From NCBI RefSeq assembly GCF_003966565.1, contig NZ_AP018718.1, positions 1,922,001 to 1,986,000 of the forward strand: a stretch of DNA of 64,000 nt, in the 5' to 3' direction. The notes beneath the pieces are model-generated. The model did not search any database. It was not told where the DNA came from and saw nothing but the letters and a program-made list of their open reading frames with translations. The stretch comes from Sulfuricystis multivorans (GTDB taxonomy: Bacteria > Pseudomonadota > Gammaproteobacteria > Burkholderiales > Rhodocyclaceae). Numbering within the stretch: the first letter of the stretch is position 1; each line of letters begins with the position of its first letter. Below, one piece after another: positions 55,376-63,908 of the stretch. The position numbers were made by a program, and so were the translations under genes.

Positions 55376-57661
55376 TCATCGCGTCAAAGCGAGATAGAGC
55401 ATCGGCAGCTGCTCCGGCAGGCGTTCGATCCGGTCGAGCACCCGCCAGCGATGGCCGAAGATTTCGCGCACGTAGTCGTCGGCCTTGGCATCGAGTGATA
55501 GGCAGAAAGGGATCACGCCTTGCGCATCGAGCTCTTCGACGGCTTTCTTCGCATCCGCTTTCAGATGTTCGGCATCGGTGACATCGATGTCGGCCGGCTC
55601 ACCGTCGGTGAGCAAGAGCAGGATACGGCGATCGGCCTTGCGGGCGGAAAGATAATGGCCGGCATGCCTGAGCGCCGCGCCCATACGGGTGGAAAAGCGC
55701 GCCTGCATCGCAGCGATGCGCCCTTTCACCGTGTCGTTCCAACGCTCCGCAAAACCCTTGAGGTGCAGATAGCGCACCTCGTGGCGCGTATTCGAATGAA
55801 ACCCGGCGATCGCCAGCGGGTCGCCCAAGCGGTCGATCGCCCAGGCCAGCAGCGCGACCGCCTCTTGGCCGAGCTCGAGGATCGTCTGTGCCGTCCCACC
55901 AGCGCCGACTTTATGGTTCAACGACTCGGACAGATCGACCAGCAATAGCACGGCGATGTCGCGGCCATCGGTGCGGTGGCTCATGTTGATGCGCGGATCG
56001 GGCTGGCTGCCGGCCTTGAAGTCGATCAAGGAGCGGATCGCCACGTCGAGATCGAGCTCGCTGCCCTCCTCCTGATAGCGGATACGCACCTTGTCCTGCG
56101 GCTTGAGCATATCCAGCAAGCGTTTGAGATGCTTGGCGAGCGCGGCATGTTTGGCGAGCAAGCGGTCGATGTCCGCCGGATTGCCCGACGGATGCAACGT
56201 TTCATAGACACTCACCCAGTCGGGGCGGTAGGTCTTCGAGCTGTAATCCCACTCGTGATAGTGGCGCGGCGGCAGGCCGAGGATTTCGGACTCCTTCGCC
56301 AGCCGCTTGTCGGAATCGTCGAAGAACTCCTCGTCGTCGGAATCCTCGATGTAGCGCCACAGATGCCGGTTGTCGTCGCGGTAATCGACCTCGGTGTCTT
56401 CGAAACGCACCTTGGGCAGCTGATCGCTCTGGCGGCGCGTCTTTGCGACGTAGGCCAGCGCCAGCTCGGCCACCGCGGCCGTACTCGATGCGCCCTTTGC
56501 CAGCAGCGCATGAAAGCGCGCCACCGTCTCCTGGATCGCCGCATCGCGATAGCCGTGGTCGGGATCGAGACAGGCGCGCGAGAGCATCGCCAGCCGATGG
56601 CGCAGGCAAGAGGTGGTTTCTGGATCGCAGGCATCTTCGATCGGCTTTGGATGCAGCGCCAGAAAAATGCGCGCCAGGCCCGGATATTCGCGCATCAGCA
56701 AGCAATCGATGCGTGCATCTTCGAGGAACTCGACGGCCAGCCGCTGGAACGGGCTCCAGTTGTCGGCGATCTGGGCCTGGCTCCAACGGCGGTGGCCGAC
56801 CATGTGAGCCAGCGTCGCCCGATAGCGGTCGATGCCGGCCACGCCCCGGGCGTCGTCATAGACGTCGGGAACGCGCAAACCCAGCTTGTCGTAATAGGGC
56901 TGCGGCTTGCGCAGCTCATCGAAGGCGGTCGAATAGGGAACCAGATGGTCGGCATCGCGCCACAAGCCGCGCAAGTAGAGATCGAGCTGGCGTTCGACGT
57001 CGGCGAACAGAGTGCCGTGGCGCTCGCGCTGCAAGACCGCCTTGCTATCGGCCAGCCGCAGCGCGAAATAGTCCACCTGCCGTTCCGGATGGTGGCTGTA
57101 GTTGCGGATGCCGTATTCGACCCAGTTCTTGAGCCCTTTCAGGCTCAGTAGATCGAGCAGCCTAGGCGCCTGTTCGAAGAAATGCGGCAGCCCCGGGCTT
57201 GGGAAGGTTGCGTGGCGACCGTGGATAGAGCCGGTGGTACGCATCATCAGATCGCGCGCGATGGCGAGATAAGCTTCGAGCTGTTGCTGCGATTGCAGCC
57301 GCCGCGCCACGGCAGCGAGAGTCTGCAGGAAGCCGGCGATCGCCTTGCCGTTGGGGGATTTCTGCATCGCCCGCACGAAGTCCATCACGGCGGGCAAGGC
57401 CGTCATACCGACTGCGCGCACGACCGACGGCCATTCCTCGAGGAAGATCAGCATCGGTTCCGGGCCGCGGCCGAGCTTGCCGAGGTATCGCGCCGCATCG
57501 AGATAGGCATCGAAGTCGGAGCGCTCGATGACGAGCAGGGCCTCCGCCATCATTTCCTCGAATACCTCGGCGACTTGCGGAAAGCGCGTATCGAGCCGCG
57601 CCCAGTATTCCCGCATCAGCGGGTGCTGGTAGTCGGAGAGCGCCGGATCGGCGGGCGACAC
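55376..57661 (-). CDS. cbbO: RuBisCO activase subunit CbbO
   Basis: This protein of about 761 residues has a long helical N-terminal region and a C-terminal von Willebrand factor A domain with a MIDAS motif (LLLVDLSES...; TDGEPADID) and the CbbO/NorD signature GDPLAIAGFHSNTRHEVRYLHLKGF. CbbO works with the AAA+ protein CbbQ to remove inhibitors from RuBisCO active sites. The start is a GTG; 57661 is preferred for spacing from GAGGTGG, while 57667 is also possible. A copy of the 20-nt motif (55889-55908) encodes KVGAGGTAQ just after the MIDAS strand. Confidence 0.93.
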   Translation of the reverse strand: MSPADPALSDYQHPLMREYWARLDTRFPQVAEVFEEMMAEALLVIERSDFDAYLDAARYLGKLGRGPEPMLIFLEEWPSVVRAVGMTALPAVMDFVRAMQKSPNGKAIAGFLQTLAAVARRLQSQQQLEAYLAIARDLMMRTTGSIHGRHATFPSPGLPHFFEQAPRLLDLLSLKGLKNWVEYGIRNYSHHPERQVDYFALRLADSKAVLQRERHGTLFADVERQLDLYLRGLWRDADHLVPYSTAFDELRKPQPYYDKLGLRVPDVYDDARGVAGIDRYRATLAHMVGHRRWSQAQIADNWSPFQRLAVEFLEDARIDCLLMREYPGLARIFLALHPKPIEDACDPETTSCLRHRLAMLSRACLDPDHGYRDAAIQETVARFHALLAKGASSTAAVAELALAYVAKTRRQSDQLPKVRFEDTEVDYRDDNRHLWRYIEDSDDEEFFDDSDKRLAKESEILGLPPRHYHEWDYSSKTYRPDWVSVYETLHPSGNPADIDRLLAKHAALAKHLKRLLDMLKPQDKVRIRYQEEGSELDLDVAIRSLIDFKAGSQPDPRINMSHRTDGRDIAVLLLVDLSESLNHKVGAGGTAQTILELGQEAVALLAWAIDRLGDPLAIAGFHSNTRHEVRYLHLKGFAERWNDTVKGRIAAMQARFSTRMGAALRHAGHYLSARKADRRILLLLTDGEPADIDVTDAEHLKADAKKAVEELDAQGVIPFCLSLDAKADDYVREIFGHRWRVLDRIERLPEQLPMLYLALTR
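55889..55908 (-). repeat. 20-nt dispersed motif, copy 7
   Basis: TCGGCGCTGGTGGGACGGCA on the minus strand, an exact match. It is in sense orientation inside cbbO, encoding GAGGTA. Confidence 0.7.
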
Positions 57662-57668
57662 AGCCACC

Positions 57669-58472
57669 TCAAACGAACGTGGCGTCGATGGCGTGGTCGA
57701 GCGTGGCGCGGATGTCGGCGTCGTCGGTGATCGGCCGCACCAGCGCCATGCGACAGGCATCCACCTCCGGCACGCCGCGGCGGATCAAGGTCGCGGCATA
57801 GACCAACAGGCGCGTCGAGATGCCCTCATCCAGACCATGTCCTTTGAGATTGCGTCCGACCTGACCGATCTTCACCAACTTCGCCGCCGTGCCCTCGGCC
57901 AGGCCGGTTTCCTTGGCGATGATCGCCGTTTCGAGCTCGGGCGGCGGGTAGTCGAAATCGAAGGCGGTAAAGCGTTGCTTGGTCGATTGCTTCAAGTCCT
58001 TCATCAACGACTGGTAGCCGGGGTTGTAGGAGATCACCAGCTGGAAATCGGGATGCGCCTCGACGAGTTCGCCCTTCTTGTCCAGCGGCAGCACGCGGCG
58101 ATGGTCGGTGAGCGGGTGGATGACGACCGTGGTGTCCTGGCGCGCTTCGACGATCTCATCGAGATAACAGATCGCGCCGATGCGTGCCGCGACGGTCAAA
58201 GGGCCATCCAGCCAGCGCGTGCCATTGGCATCCAAAAGCCAGCGGCCGACCAGGTCGGAAGCCGTCATGTCCTCGTTGCAGGCCACCGTGATCAAGGGCT
58301 TGCCGAGCTTCCAGGCCATGTATTCGACGAAGCGGCTCTTGCCGCAGCCGGTGGGACCCTTGACCATCACCGGTAGACGCGCGGCATAGGCCGCCGTGAA
58401 GAGCTCGACCTCCCTGCCCTGCGGCTGGTAGAAGGGTTCCTGCTTGACGAGGTATTGCGTCTTGTCGATCAT
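57669..58472 (-). CDS. cbbQ: RuBisCO activase AAA+ subunit CbbQ
   Basis: This 267-residue MoxR-type AAA+ ATPase has Walker [17 protein letters not shown], Walker [14 protein letters not shown], sensor region [24 protein letters not shown] and a C-terminal arginine region. With CbbO it reactivates inhibited RuBisCO using ATP. It follows cbbM after a terminator hairpin, and cbbO begins within 8 bp of its stop. Confidence 0.96.
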   Translation of the reverse strand: MIDKTQYLVKQEPFYQPQGREVELFTAAYAARLPVMVKGPTGCGKSRFVEYMAWKLGKPLITVACNEDMTASDLVGRWLLDANGTRWLDGPLTVAARIGAICYLDEIVEARQDTTVVIHPLTDHRRVLPLDKKGELVEAHPDFQLVISYNPGYQSLMKDLKQSTKQRFTAFDFDYPPPELETAIIAKETGLAEGTAAKLVKIGQVGRNLKGHGLDEGISTRLLVYAATLIRRGVPEVDACRMALVRPITDDADIRATLDHAIDATFV

Positions 58473-58508
58473 CCCGTTATCCGATCAGAAAAGTCAGGAA
58501 TAGCCAGC

Positions 58509-58533
58509 GAAAAATCCCCGCCGCAGCGGGGAT
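58509..58533 (-). terminator. Intercistronic terminator between cbbM and cbbQ
   Basis: ATCCCCGC-CGCA-GCGGGGAT (58514-58533) is a perfect 8-bp stem. On the minus strand it is followed by TTTTTCGC. It probably lets most transcripts end after cbbM and some read on into cbbQO, giving much RuBisCO and little activase. Confidence 0.85.
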
Positions 58534-58549
58534 CGTGCCCGAAATCGAC

Positions 58550-59935
58550 TTACTTGTGGATGCCGAGCTTTTCGCGCCAGCCCGGATAGAGCTTGTCGGC
58601 ATCGTGCGGGAAGGATTCGAAGGCGCGGGCGAATTCCTTGTGTTCCTTCGCCCATTCGATCGGATCGGCCTTGGCCTTCCAGCACTCGTAGGCCTGGCGC
58701 AGGCTCTTGGCGCCGGCGGCCGGGGAATCGATGTGACCGTAGGAGCCGCCGCCAGCGGTGTTGATGACGTTGCCGTGGCCGAGGTTCTCGAAGAAGCCGG
58801 GAAGCCTCAGCGCGTTCATGCCGCCGGAGATGATCGGCGTGGTCGGCTTCATGCCATACCATTTCTGGTAGTAGGCCGGCCCCTGGAACTCGTCACGCTC
58901 GATGATGTAGGCGATCGCACGGTCATCCTTGTCTCCCTCCATCTTGCCGTAACCCATCGTGCCGACGTGGATGCCGGAGGCGCCTTGCAGGCGGGCCATC
59001 TTGGCCAGCACATAGGCGGTGTAACCACGCTTGCTCTGCGGCGAGGTGACCGCGCCGTGACCGGCACGGTGGTAGTGCAGATACTGGTTCGGGAACCAAC
59101 GGCGGGCCGTCGTGATCATGCCGGGGCCGCCGACGTAACCATCGACCAGGAAGGCGACCTTGTCGGCATCGGGGCCGAAGGTTTCGAGGATGTATTCGCC
59201 TCGGGCGATCATTTCGTCGTGATCGTCGGCGGTGATGTTGGCGGAGAAGATTTTCGCCTCGCCGGTCTCGTCCATCGCGCGCTTCATCGCGTCATAGACG
59301 AGCGGGATGACCTTCTTCATCGGGCAGAACACCTGATTGCCCTGCGGTTCGTCGTTCTTGATGAAGTCGCCGCCGAGCCAGAATTGATAGGCCGCCTGGG
59401 CGAAGGGCTCGGGCCGCAGGCCGAGCTTGGGCTTGATGATCGTGCCGGCGATGTAGCCGCCATCCTTGATCGGGCGGCCGAGGATGCGCCACAGGTCGGA
59501 AATGTCCTTGGCCGGGCCGTCGAATAGCTCGATGGCGCGCTTGGGCATGTAGAAGTCATACATCTTCGCGTATTCGATGTCGCCCATGCCCTGGTTGTTG
59601 CCGATGGTCAGCGTCAGGAACGAGACCATCATCATGCGACCGTCGGTGACGTTGCGGTCGAACAGATCGAGCGGATAAGCGATGCGCATCTCTTCGGTGG
59701 CTTCATCGATGTGATAGACCAGCGCATCGACACCCTTGGTGAAATCGTCGGTGGTGCACACCTCGACGTTGGTGCCGGTAGAGGATTCGGCGGCGAAGTG
59801 CGCGGCGGCCTCGAGATAACCGTAGCCGGCCTTCGGCTTCATCTTGTAGGCGCAGAGAATGTGTTTGCCGCCCTTGATCAGGTCTTCTTCCTTGAGCGAG
59901 AGATCGGCGTAGCGGCTGGATTGATCGAGTGCCAT
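58550..59935 (-). CDS. cbbM: Ribulose-1,5-bisphosphate carboxylase, form II
   Basis: This 461-residue enzyme is form II RuBisCO (large subunits only). It has [12 protein letters not shown], the carbamylated lysine motif [14 protein letters not shown] (Lys193), the metal and substrate blocks [19 protein letters not shown] and the [32 protein letters not shown] segment. It fixes CO2 and suits hosts living at high CO2 or low O2. No form I genes are in the window. A TTCCTCC-type ribosome site (AGGAAA on the coding strand) precedes the ATG. Confidence 0.98.
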   Translation of the reverse strand: MALDQSSRYADLSLKEEDLIKGGKHILCAYKMKPKAGYGYLEAAAHFAAESSTGTNVEVCTTDDFTKGVDALVYHIDEATEEMRIAYPLDLFDRNVTDGRMMMVSFLTLTIGNNQGMGDIEYAKMYDFYMPKRAIELFDGPAKDISDLWRILGRPIKDGGYIAGTIIKPKLGLRPEPFAQAAYQFWLGGDFIKNDEPQGNQVFCPMKKVIPLVYDAMKRAMDETGEAKIFSANITADDHDEMIARGEYILETFGPDADKVAFLVDGYVGGPGMITTARRWFPNQYLHYHRAGHGAVTSPQSKRGYTAYVLAKMARLQGASGIHVGTMGYGKMEGDKDDRAIAYIIERDEFQGPAYYQKWYGMKPTTPIISGGMNALRLPGFFENLGHGNVINTAGGGSYGHIDSPAAGAKSLRQAYECWKAKADPIEWAKEHKEFARAFESFPHDADKLYPGWREKLGIHK

Positions 59936-60007
59936 CGTGGGTTTCCTCCGTAAGTGGTGGTGTGTCGTTTTCAGTGAAACAATGCAAGCATCTTAAGCAA
60001 ATGGTTC

Positions 60008-60032
60008 ATAAATAACAGTCACGTGTTTTTAT
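60008..60032. promoter_or_regulatory. Candidate CbbR box C (cbbM promoter)
   Basis: ATAAATAACAGTCAC followed by GTGTTTTTAT aligns with boxes A and B. It lies 73-97 bp upstream of the cbbM start, a usual distance for LysR-type activator sites. Confidence 0.7.
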
Positions 60033-60040
60033 CGTGACCA

Positions 60041-60817
60041 TCATCGATTTCTGATGATCTCCTCGTGCCAGAGGCGTAGCAGCTCGACATCGACGAAAGT
60101 CTTGCCATGCATGTCGCCACGTCGTACCTCGCAAGGTTTGTCGGGTTCGCCCAGGTCGGAGAGTACTGCGAAAGCGCCCGTGAAATCGTGATCGAGCGTG
60201 TATTCGCTCTCGGTCACCAGGGTCGGCAAACCGGCCGCGAGGCTCGCTCTCAAGCCGTTGGCGGAATCCTCGAAAGCGATGCAGGCAGAAGGTGGGAGAT
60301 GCAGTTTGTCGAGGACCCAGAGATAGATGTCGGGCGCCGGCTTTTTCTTCGGCACCACGTCGCCGGCGCCGATCACCTCGAACCAGGACTCGGCCTCTGG
60401 CGCGAGACTTGCCTTGAGCAGACTCGTGACATTCGCGGGCGTCGTCGTCGTGGCGATCGCCAGCCGTAACCCCGCCAATCGCGCTTCGCGCATCAAGCGC
60501 GCGACGCCGGGCTGCAATGGGATGCCTCCCTTGGCGACGAGGTCGAGATAGTGTTTCGTCTTCGCGGCATGCAAGGCGCGGATCGCCTCATCGGCATCCG
60601 GCCGGCGCAAGAACTCCGGAGCGTATTTTTCGCAGAAGTAGCGGATGCGTTCCTTGCCGCCGGTCACTTGAAGGAGCTCACCGTAGAGCGCGGCATCCCA
60701 GCGCCAGGGCAGACCGACCGCCTCGAACGCGGCATTGAAAGCCAGACGATGACCGTCGCGCTCGGTATCGGCCAGCGTGCCATCGACGTCGAAGATCAGG
60801 GCTTGCAGTGCTTCCAT
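60041..60817 (-). CDS. cbbY: HAD-family phosphatase CbbY
   Basis: This 258-residue HAD phosphatase has motif I FDVDGTLADTE, TTTTPAN (motif II Thr), VVPKKKPAPDIY (motif III Lys) and FEDSANGLRAS (motif IV). The CbbY feature MxxTGGKERIxYFxxxY is present (VTGGKERIRYFCEKYAP). CbbY removes xylulose 1,5-bisphosphate, a misfire product that blocks RuBisCO. It lies upstream of cbbM on the same strand, divergent from cbbR. The ATG at 60817 (MEALQALIFDVDG) is used. Confidence 0.92.
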   Translation of the reverse strand: MEALQALIFDVDGTLADTERDGHRLAFNAAFEAVGLPWRWDAALYGELLQVTGGKERIRYFCEKYAPEFLRRPDADEAIRALHAAKTKHYLDLVAKGGIPLQPGVARLMREARLAGLRLAIATTTTPANVTSLLKASLAPEAESWFEVIGAGDVVPKKKPAPDIYLWVLDKLHLPPSACIAFEDSANGLRASLAAGLPTLVTESEYTLDHDFTGAFAVLSDLGEPDKPCEVRRGDMHGKTFVDVELLRLWHEEIIRNR

Positions 60818-60843
60818 GCCGGGGAAGATAGCCATCCACAATC

Positions 60844-60880
60844 ATAAGTGACAGTCAAGTTTTCTTATTCCAATGATAAG
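60844..60880. promoter_or_regulatory. Candidate CbbR box B (cbbY-cbbR divergent region)
   Basis: ATAAGTGACAGTCAAG then TTTTCTTAT and a further GATAAG align with boxes A and C. It lies between divergent cbbY and cbbR, where LysR-type regulators usually bind to control themselves. Confidence 0.7.
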
Positions 60881-60895
60881 ATCGCAGGCATAGAA

Positions 60896-60915
60896 TCGGC
60901 GCTGGCGAGACGGCA
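60896..60915 (+). repeat. 20-nt dispersed motif, copy 8
   Basis: TCGGCGCTGGCGAGACGGCA, an exact match in the non-coding leader of cbbR, 22 bp before the start codon. Confidence 0.75.
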
Positions 60916-60937
60916 CCGGCAGCCAGGAGTGGATGAA

Positions 60938-61858
60938 ATGAAACATGTCACCTTGCGCCAGCTCAGAGTCTTCGAATCCGTCGCGCGTCATCTGTCGTTC
61001 TCACGCGCGGCGGAAGAACTGCATCTGACTCAACCGGCCGTGTCGATGCAGGTCAAGCAGCTCGAAGAGCTGGCAGGACTGCCGCTCACCGAGATGATCG
61101 GCAAGAAGGTCTATCTCACCCAGGCGGGGGAAGAAGTCGCGCGTCATGCCCGGCGCATCGCCCAACAATTGCGTGAGGCCGAAGAAGCGCTCGATGCCTT
61201 GAAAGGCGTCAAGGGCGGCCGTCTGTCGATCGGCGTCGTCAGCACGGCGAAGTATTTCGCACCGCGCCTCTTGGCCGAGTTCCGCCGTCGTCATGACGGC
61301 ATCATGCTGGATCTGCGCGTCGGCAATCGCGAGACGGTGGTGCATCAACTCGCCGACAACGAGATCGATCTGGCGATCATGGGTCAGCCGCCACGGGAAT
61401 TCGCCACCGTCTCGGCCGCCTTCGCCGATCATCCGCTCGTCATCGTCGCCGCACCCGATCATCCGCTCGCCGCGCGCAAGCGCATCACGGCCGCGGAACT
61501 CGCCGAGGAAACCTTTCTGATCCGCGAGCCCGGCTCCGGCACCCGCGCGACGATGGAACGCTTCTTTGCCGATGCCGGCATCGCACCGCGCCAGCTCCTT
61601 GAACTCGCCGGCAACAACGAAACGATCAAACAGGCCGTGATGGCCGGCCTGGGACTAGCCTTCATCTCTGGGCACAGCGTCGCGCTCGAATGCGAGGTCG
61701 GCCGGCTGGTCCAGCTGCCGGTCGCCGGCACGCCGGTGATGCGCCGCTGGTTCGTCGTGCAGCGCGCCGAGAAGGAGCTGCTCCCGCTCGCCGCAGCCTT
61801 CCGCGCCTTCCTGCTCGACGAGGCGCCGGCGCTGATGGGCGGAAAAACCGCGCACTGA
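60938..61858 (+). CDS. cbbR: LysR-type transcriptional regulator CbbR
   Basis: This 306-residue protein has an N-terminal winged helix-turn-helix (LRQLRVFESVARHLSFSRAAEELHLTQPAVSMQVKQLE) and a LysR effector domain with GVVSTAKYFAPRLLAEFRRRH, typical of CbbR. It activates cbb genes in response to Calvin-cycle metabolites or redox state. The start at 60938 (MKHVTLRQL) has the AGGAGTGG ribosome site; upstream in-frame codons cross box B and the dispersed motif. It is divergent from cbbY-cbbM. Confidence 0.95.
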   Translation: MKHVTLRQLRVFESVARHLSFSRAAEELHLTQPAVSMQVKQLEELAGLPLTEMIGKKVYLTQAGEEVARHARRIAQQLREAEEALDALKGVKGGRLSIGVVSTAKYFAPRLLAEFRRRHDGIMLDLRVGNRETVVHQLADNEIDLAIMGQPPREFATVSAAFADHPLVIVAAPDHPLAARKRITAAELAEETFLIREPGSGTRATMERFFADAGIAPRQLLELAGNNETIKQAVMAGLGLAFISGHSVALECEVGRLVQLPVAGTPVMRRWFVVQRAEKELLPLAAAFRAFLLDEAPALMGGKTAH

Positions 61859-61882
61859 GAATCAGCGCTGGATAGAGGGCAC

Positions 61883-62371
61883 CTATTTTCTTGGCGGCGC
61901 CTTCCACAGCGTGACGGTCACGCCGAGCTTGCCGACGAAAGCCTTGGCATACAGTCCGTCGAGACGCAGCCGCGGCCCACCTTCGGGCAATGCGGACAGG
62001 ACGATGTCGGTCAGTTGCGCATCGGTAAGCCGCGTCGCACCCTCGGCATGCCAGAGCTTGATGTGGCCGCAGGCATCGCGGTCGACGAGCAGTGCCCGGT
62101 CTTTCGCTGCGGCCGGCAGCCGGATCAGCACGCCTTCCGGTAGCTCATAGGCGCGCGCCGGGCCGAACTCGGTCGAACGCTCCGGCCCGCCTTCCGGCGT
62201 CGCGCTCGCCATCAGCTCGAGGGCCGTGTCGTCGTCGAGCTTGCTCTCGCCTTCGCCGTGCCAAACGACGAAACCTTGCGCCCCTTGCTGTACCAGCAGC
62301 ACGTTGTCCTCGGCAAGCGCCGGCAAGATGCCAAAGCACAGCGCCAGCGCGGCGAGCAGGATGCGCTTCAT
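61883..62371 (-). CDS. Exported protein of unknown function with two similar halves
   Basis: This 162-residue protein has a signal peptide (residues 1-20, cut at ALA-E). Its mature part has related blocks: VVWHGEGESKLDDDTALELMASATPEGGPE and IKLWHAEGATRLTDAQLTDIVLSALPEGGPR. A duplication WH.EG.::L.D::L:::::SA.PEGGP: is visible. No cysteine pair or catalytic motif is seen apart from Cys in DACGH. The ATG overlaps the stop of the thioredoxin-like gene (ATGA), so the two are co-expressed. I do not recognise the family. Confidence 0.7.
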   Translation of the reverse strand: MKRILLAALALCFGILPALAEDNVLLVQQGAQGFVVWHGEGESKLDDDTALELMASATPEGGPERSTEFGPARAYELPEGVLIRLPAAAKDRALLVDRDACGHIKLWHAEGATRLTDAQLTDIVLSALPEGGPRLRLDGLYAKAFVGKLGVTVTLWKAPPRK

Positions 62372-62925
62372 TCGGCTTTCCACTTGATCGAACAACCGAT
62401 GCTCGGAATCTGCTCGCGCGGGCCCTGCCCGGTCTGGGCGATCTGCTTCATCGCCTCGAACAGGTCGCGGCGCACGCCTTCCGGTGCGGTCTCCTTGCGC
62501 GACTCGTCGAGCCGGCCGCGATATTGCAGCTCGAGCTGGGCATTGAAACCGAAGAAGTCGGGCGTGCATACCGCGCCGTAGGCGCGGGCGACCGCCTGTG
62601 TCTCGTCGAGCACATAGGGGAAGGGAAACTGCTTCTCGCGGGCGATCTTTACCATGTTGTCCCAGGAATCCTCGGGATAGTCGGTCGGATCGTTGGACAT
62701 GATCGCGATCGAGCCGATGCCGTATTGCTTGAGTTCTTTGGTGTCGCGGACGATGCGGTCGATCACCGCCTTGACATACGGGCAGTGGTTGCAGATGAAC
62801 ATCACCAACAAGCCGTTTTGCCCGCGCACGGCATCGAGGTTGTAGCGCTTGCCATCGACGCCGGGCAGGTCGAAATCGACCGCCTTCCAGCCAAAATCGC
62901 AGACAGGGGTGGGGGTGCTGACCAT
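62368..62925 (-). CDS. Thioredoxin-like / AhpC-TSA family protein
   Basis: This 185-residue protein of the thioredoxin fold has the motif MFICNHCPYVKAVIDRI (CxxC as CNHC), IGSIAIMSNDPTDYPEDSWDNM, and YGAVCTPDFFGFN with the cis-Pro. This group of redoxin proteins is widespread but poorly characterised; thiol peroxidase or disulfide reductase activity is likely. No signal peptide is seen. It is divergent from rsmE and coupled to the exported protein gene downstream. Confidence 0.87.
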   Translation of the reverse strand: MVSTPTPVCDFGWKAVDFDLPGVDGKRYNLDAVRGQNGLLVMFICNHCPYVKAVIDRIVRDTKELKQYGIGSIAIMSNDPTDYPEDSWDNMVKIAREKQFPFPYVLDETQAVARAYGAVCTPDFFGFNAQLELQYRGRLDESRKETAPEGVRRDLFEAMKQIAQTGQGPREQIPSIGCSIKWKAE

Positions 62926-62956
62926 AATGCCTCCATCGTTATGAAATAATGAGCCA

Positions 62957-63688
62957 ATGATACCGCGCTTCCACTGCCCCCCTCCGCTGGCCCCCGGGGC
63001 GCTCGTCGAGCTGCCCGAGACGGTTTGCCATCATGCCCTGCGCGTGCTGCGCATGAGAAACGGTGATCGTCTCATCCTCTTCGACGGCAATGGCGGCGAG
63101 TGGCAGGCGACGCTCAAAGTCGGCGCTGGCGGCACGGCACAAGCGCTGTTGGGTGAATTCGACCCGATCGAGCGCGAATCCCCTTTACAGGTCACGCTTG
63201 CCCAGGCGCTGCCCGCCGGCGACAAGATGGACTGGATCGTCGAAAAATGCGTCGAGCTGGGGGTGGCGGCGATCCAGCCGCTCGCCGCGAAGCGCAGCGT
63301 GATGAGGCTTTCTCTGGAACGCATGGCACGCCGCGTGCAACACTGGAATGCGATCGCCGCCGCGGCCTGCGAACAATGTGGCCGCAACCGTGTCCCGATC
63401 GTCGCGCCGGTGCTTGACCTGCATCAATATCTGGCGACGGCGCAGGCGCAGAATGCCTGCCGTCTGCTGCTCGCGCCACAAGGCGAGGACACGCTCCGCT
63501 CGCTAGCGAGGCCCACGGCGCCGATCGTGGTGATGGTCGGGCCCGAAGGCGGCTGGGACGACGGGGAGATCATCGCCGCGCAGGCGGCGGGTTTCGCCCG
63601 GGTGCGCCTTGGCCCGCGCGTGCTGCGCACCGAGACCGCCGGCGCGGCGCTGTTGGCGGCGCTGCAGGCGCTGTGGGGAGACTTTTGA
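62957..63688 (+). CDS. rsmE: 16S rRNA (uracil-1498-N3)-methyltransferase
   Basis: This 243-residue SPOUT methyltransferase has a PUA-like N-terminus (HHALRVLRMRNGDRLILFDGNGGEW). The catalytic SPOUT core has ITLAQAL-like VTLAQALPAGDKMDWIVEKCVELGV, VMVGPEGGWDDGEI and LGPRVLRTETAGAALLAAL. It methylates U1498 of 16S rRNA. A copy of the 20-nt dispersed motif (63120-63139) encodes KVGAGGTAQ at the join of the two domains. Confidence 0.95.
   Translation: MIPRFHCPPPLAPGALVELPETVCHHALRVLRMRNGDRLILFDGNGGEWQATLKVGAGGTAQALLGEFDPIERESPLQVTLAQALPAGDKMDWIVEKCVELGVAAIQPLAAKRSVMRLSLERMARRVQHWNAIAAAACEQCGRNRVPIVAPVLDLHQYLATAQAQNACRLLLAPQGEDTLRSLARPTAPIVVMVGPEGGWDDGEIIAAQAAGFARVRLGPRVLRTETAGAALLAALQALWGDF
63120..63139 (+). 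repeat. 20-nt dispersed motif, copy 9
   Basis: TCGGCGCTGGCGGCACGGCA, an exact match in sense orientation inside rsmE, encoding GAGGTA at the inter-domain join. Confidence 0.7.
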
Positions 63689-63689
63689 A

Positions 63690-63890
63690 CCCAGATTGTC
63701 CATTAGGGCGCAAGGCGATTTCGAGGCGAGGGCGAGGCGATTTGCGTCCGCGCGACGAGCCAATAACCGTGTCTGGCGATACGCGGGGGCGCAAAGGGCC
63801 CGCCCGCAGCCCGAAAGCCGCCGTGTGGGCGATGAAATGACCGTATCAAATGCTCATGGCGCATCAGCCCGCTCTCAATGGATAATCTGA
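63690..63890. repeat. 201-bp element with inverted ends (third family)
   Basis: The left end CCAGATTGTCCATT (63691-63704) and right end AATGGATAATCTGA (63877-63890) are imperfect inverted repeats. The element fills the gap between rsmE and the next gene. The interior is GC-rich, with many GGCG and GGCGA units and no ORF. A near-identical left end stands alone at 2128-2143. Confidence 0.55.
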
Positions 63891-63908
63891 ATCGAAGGGG
63901 AGACATCC

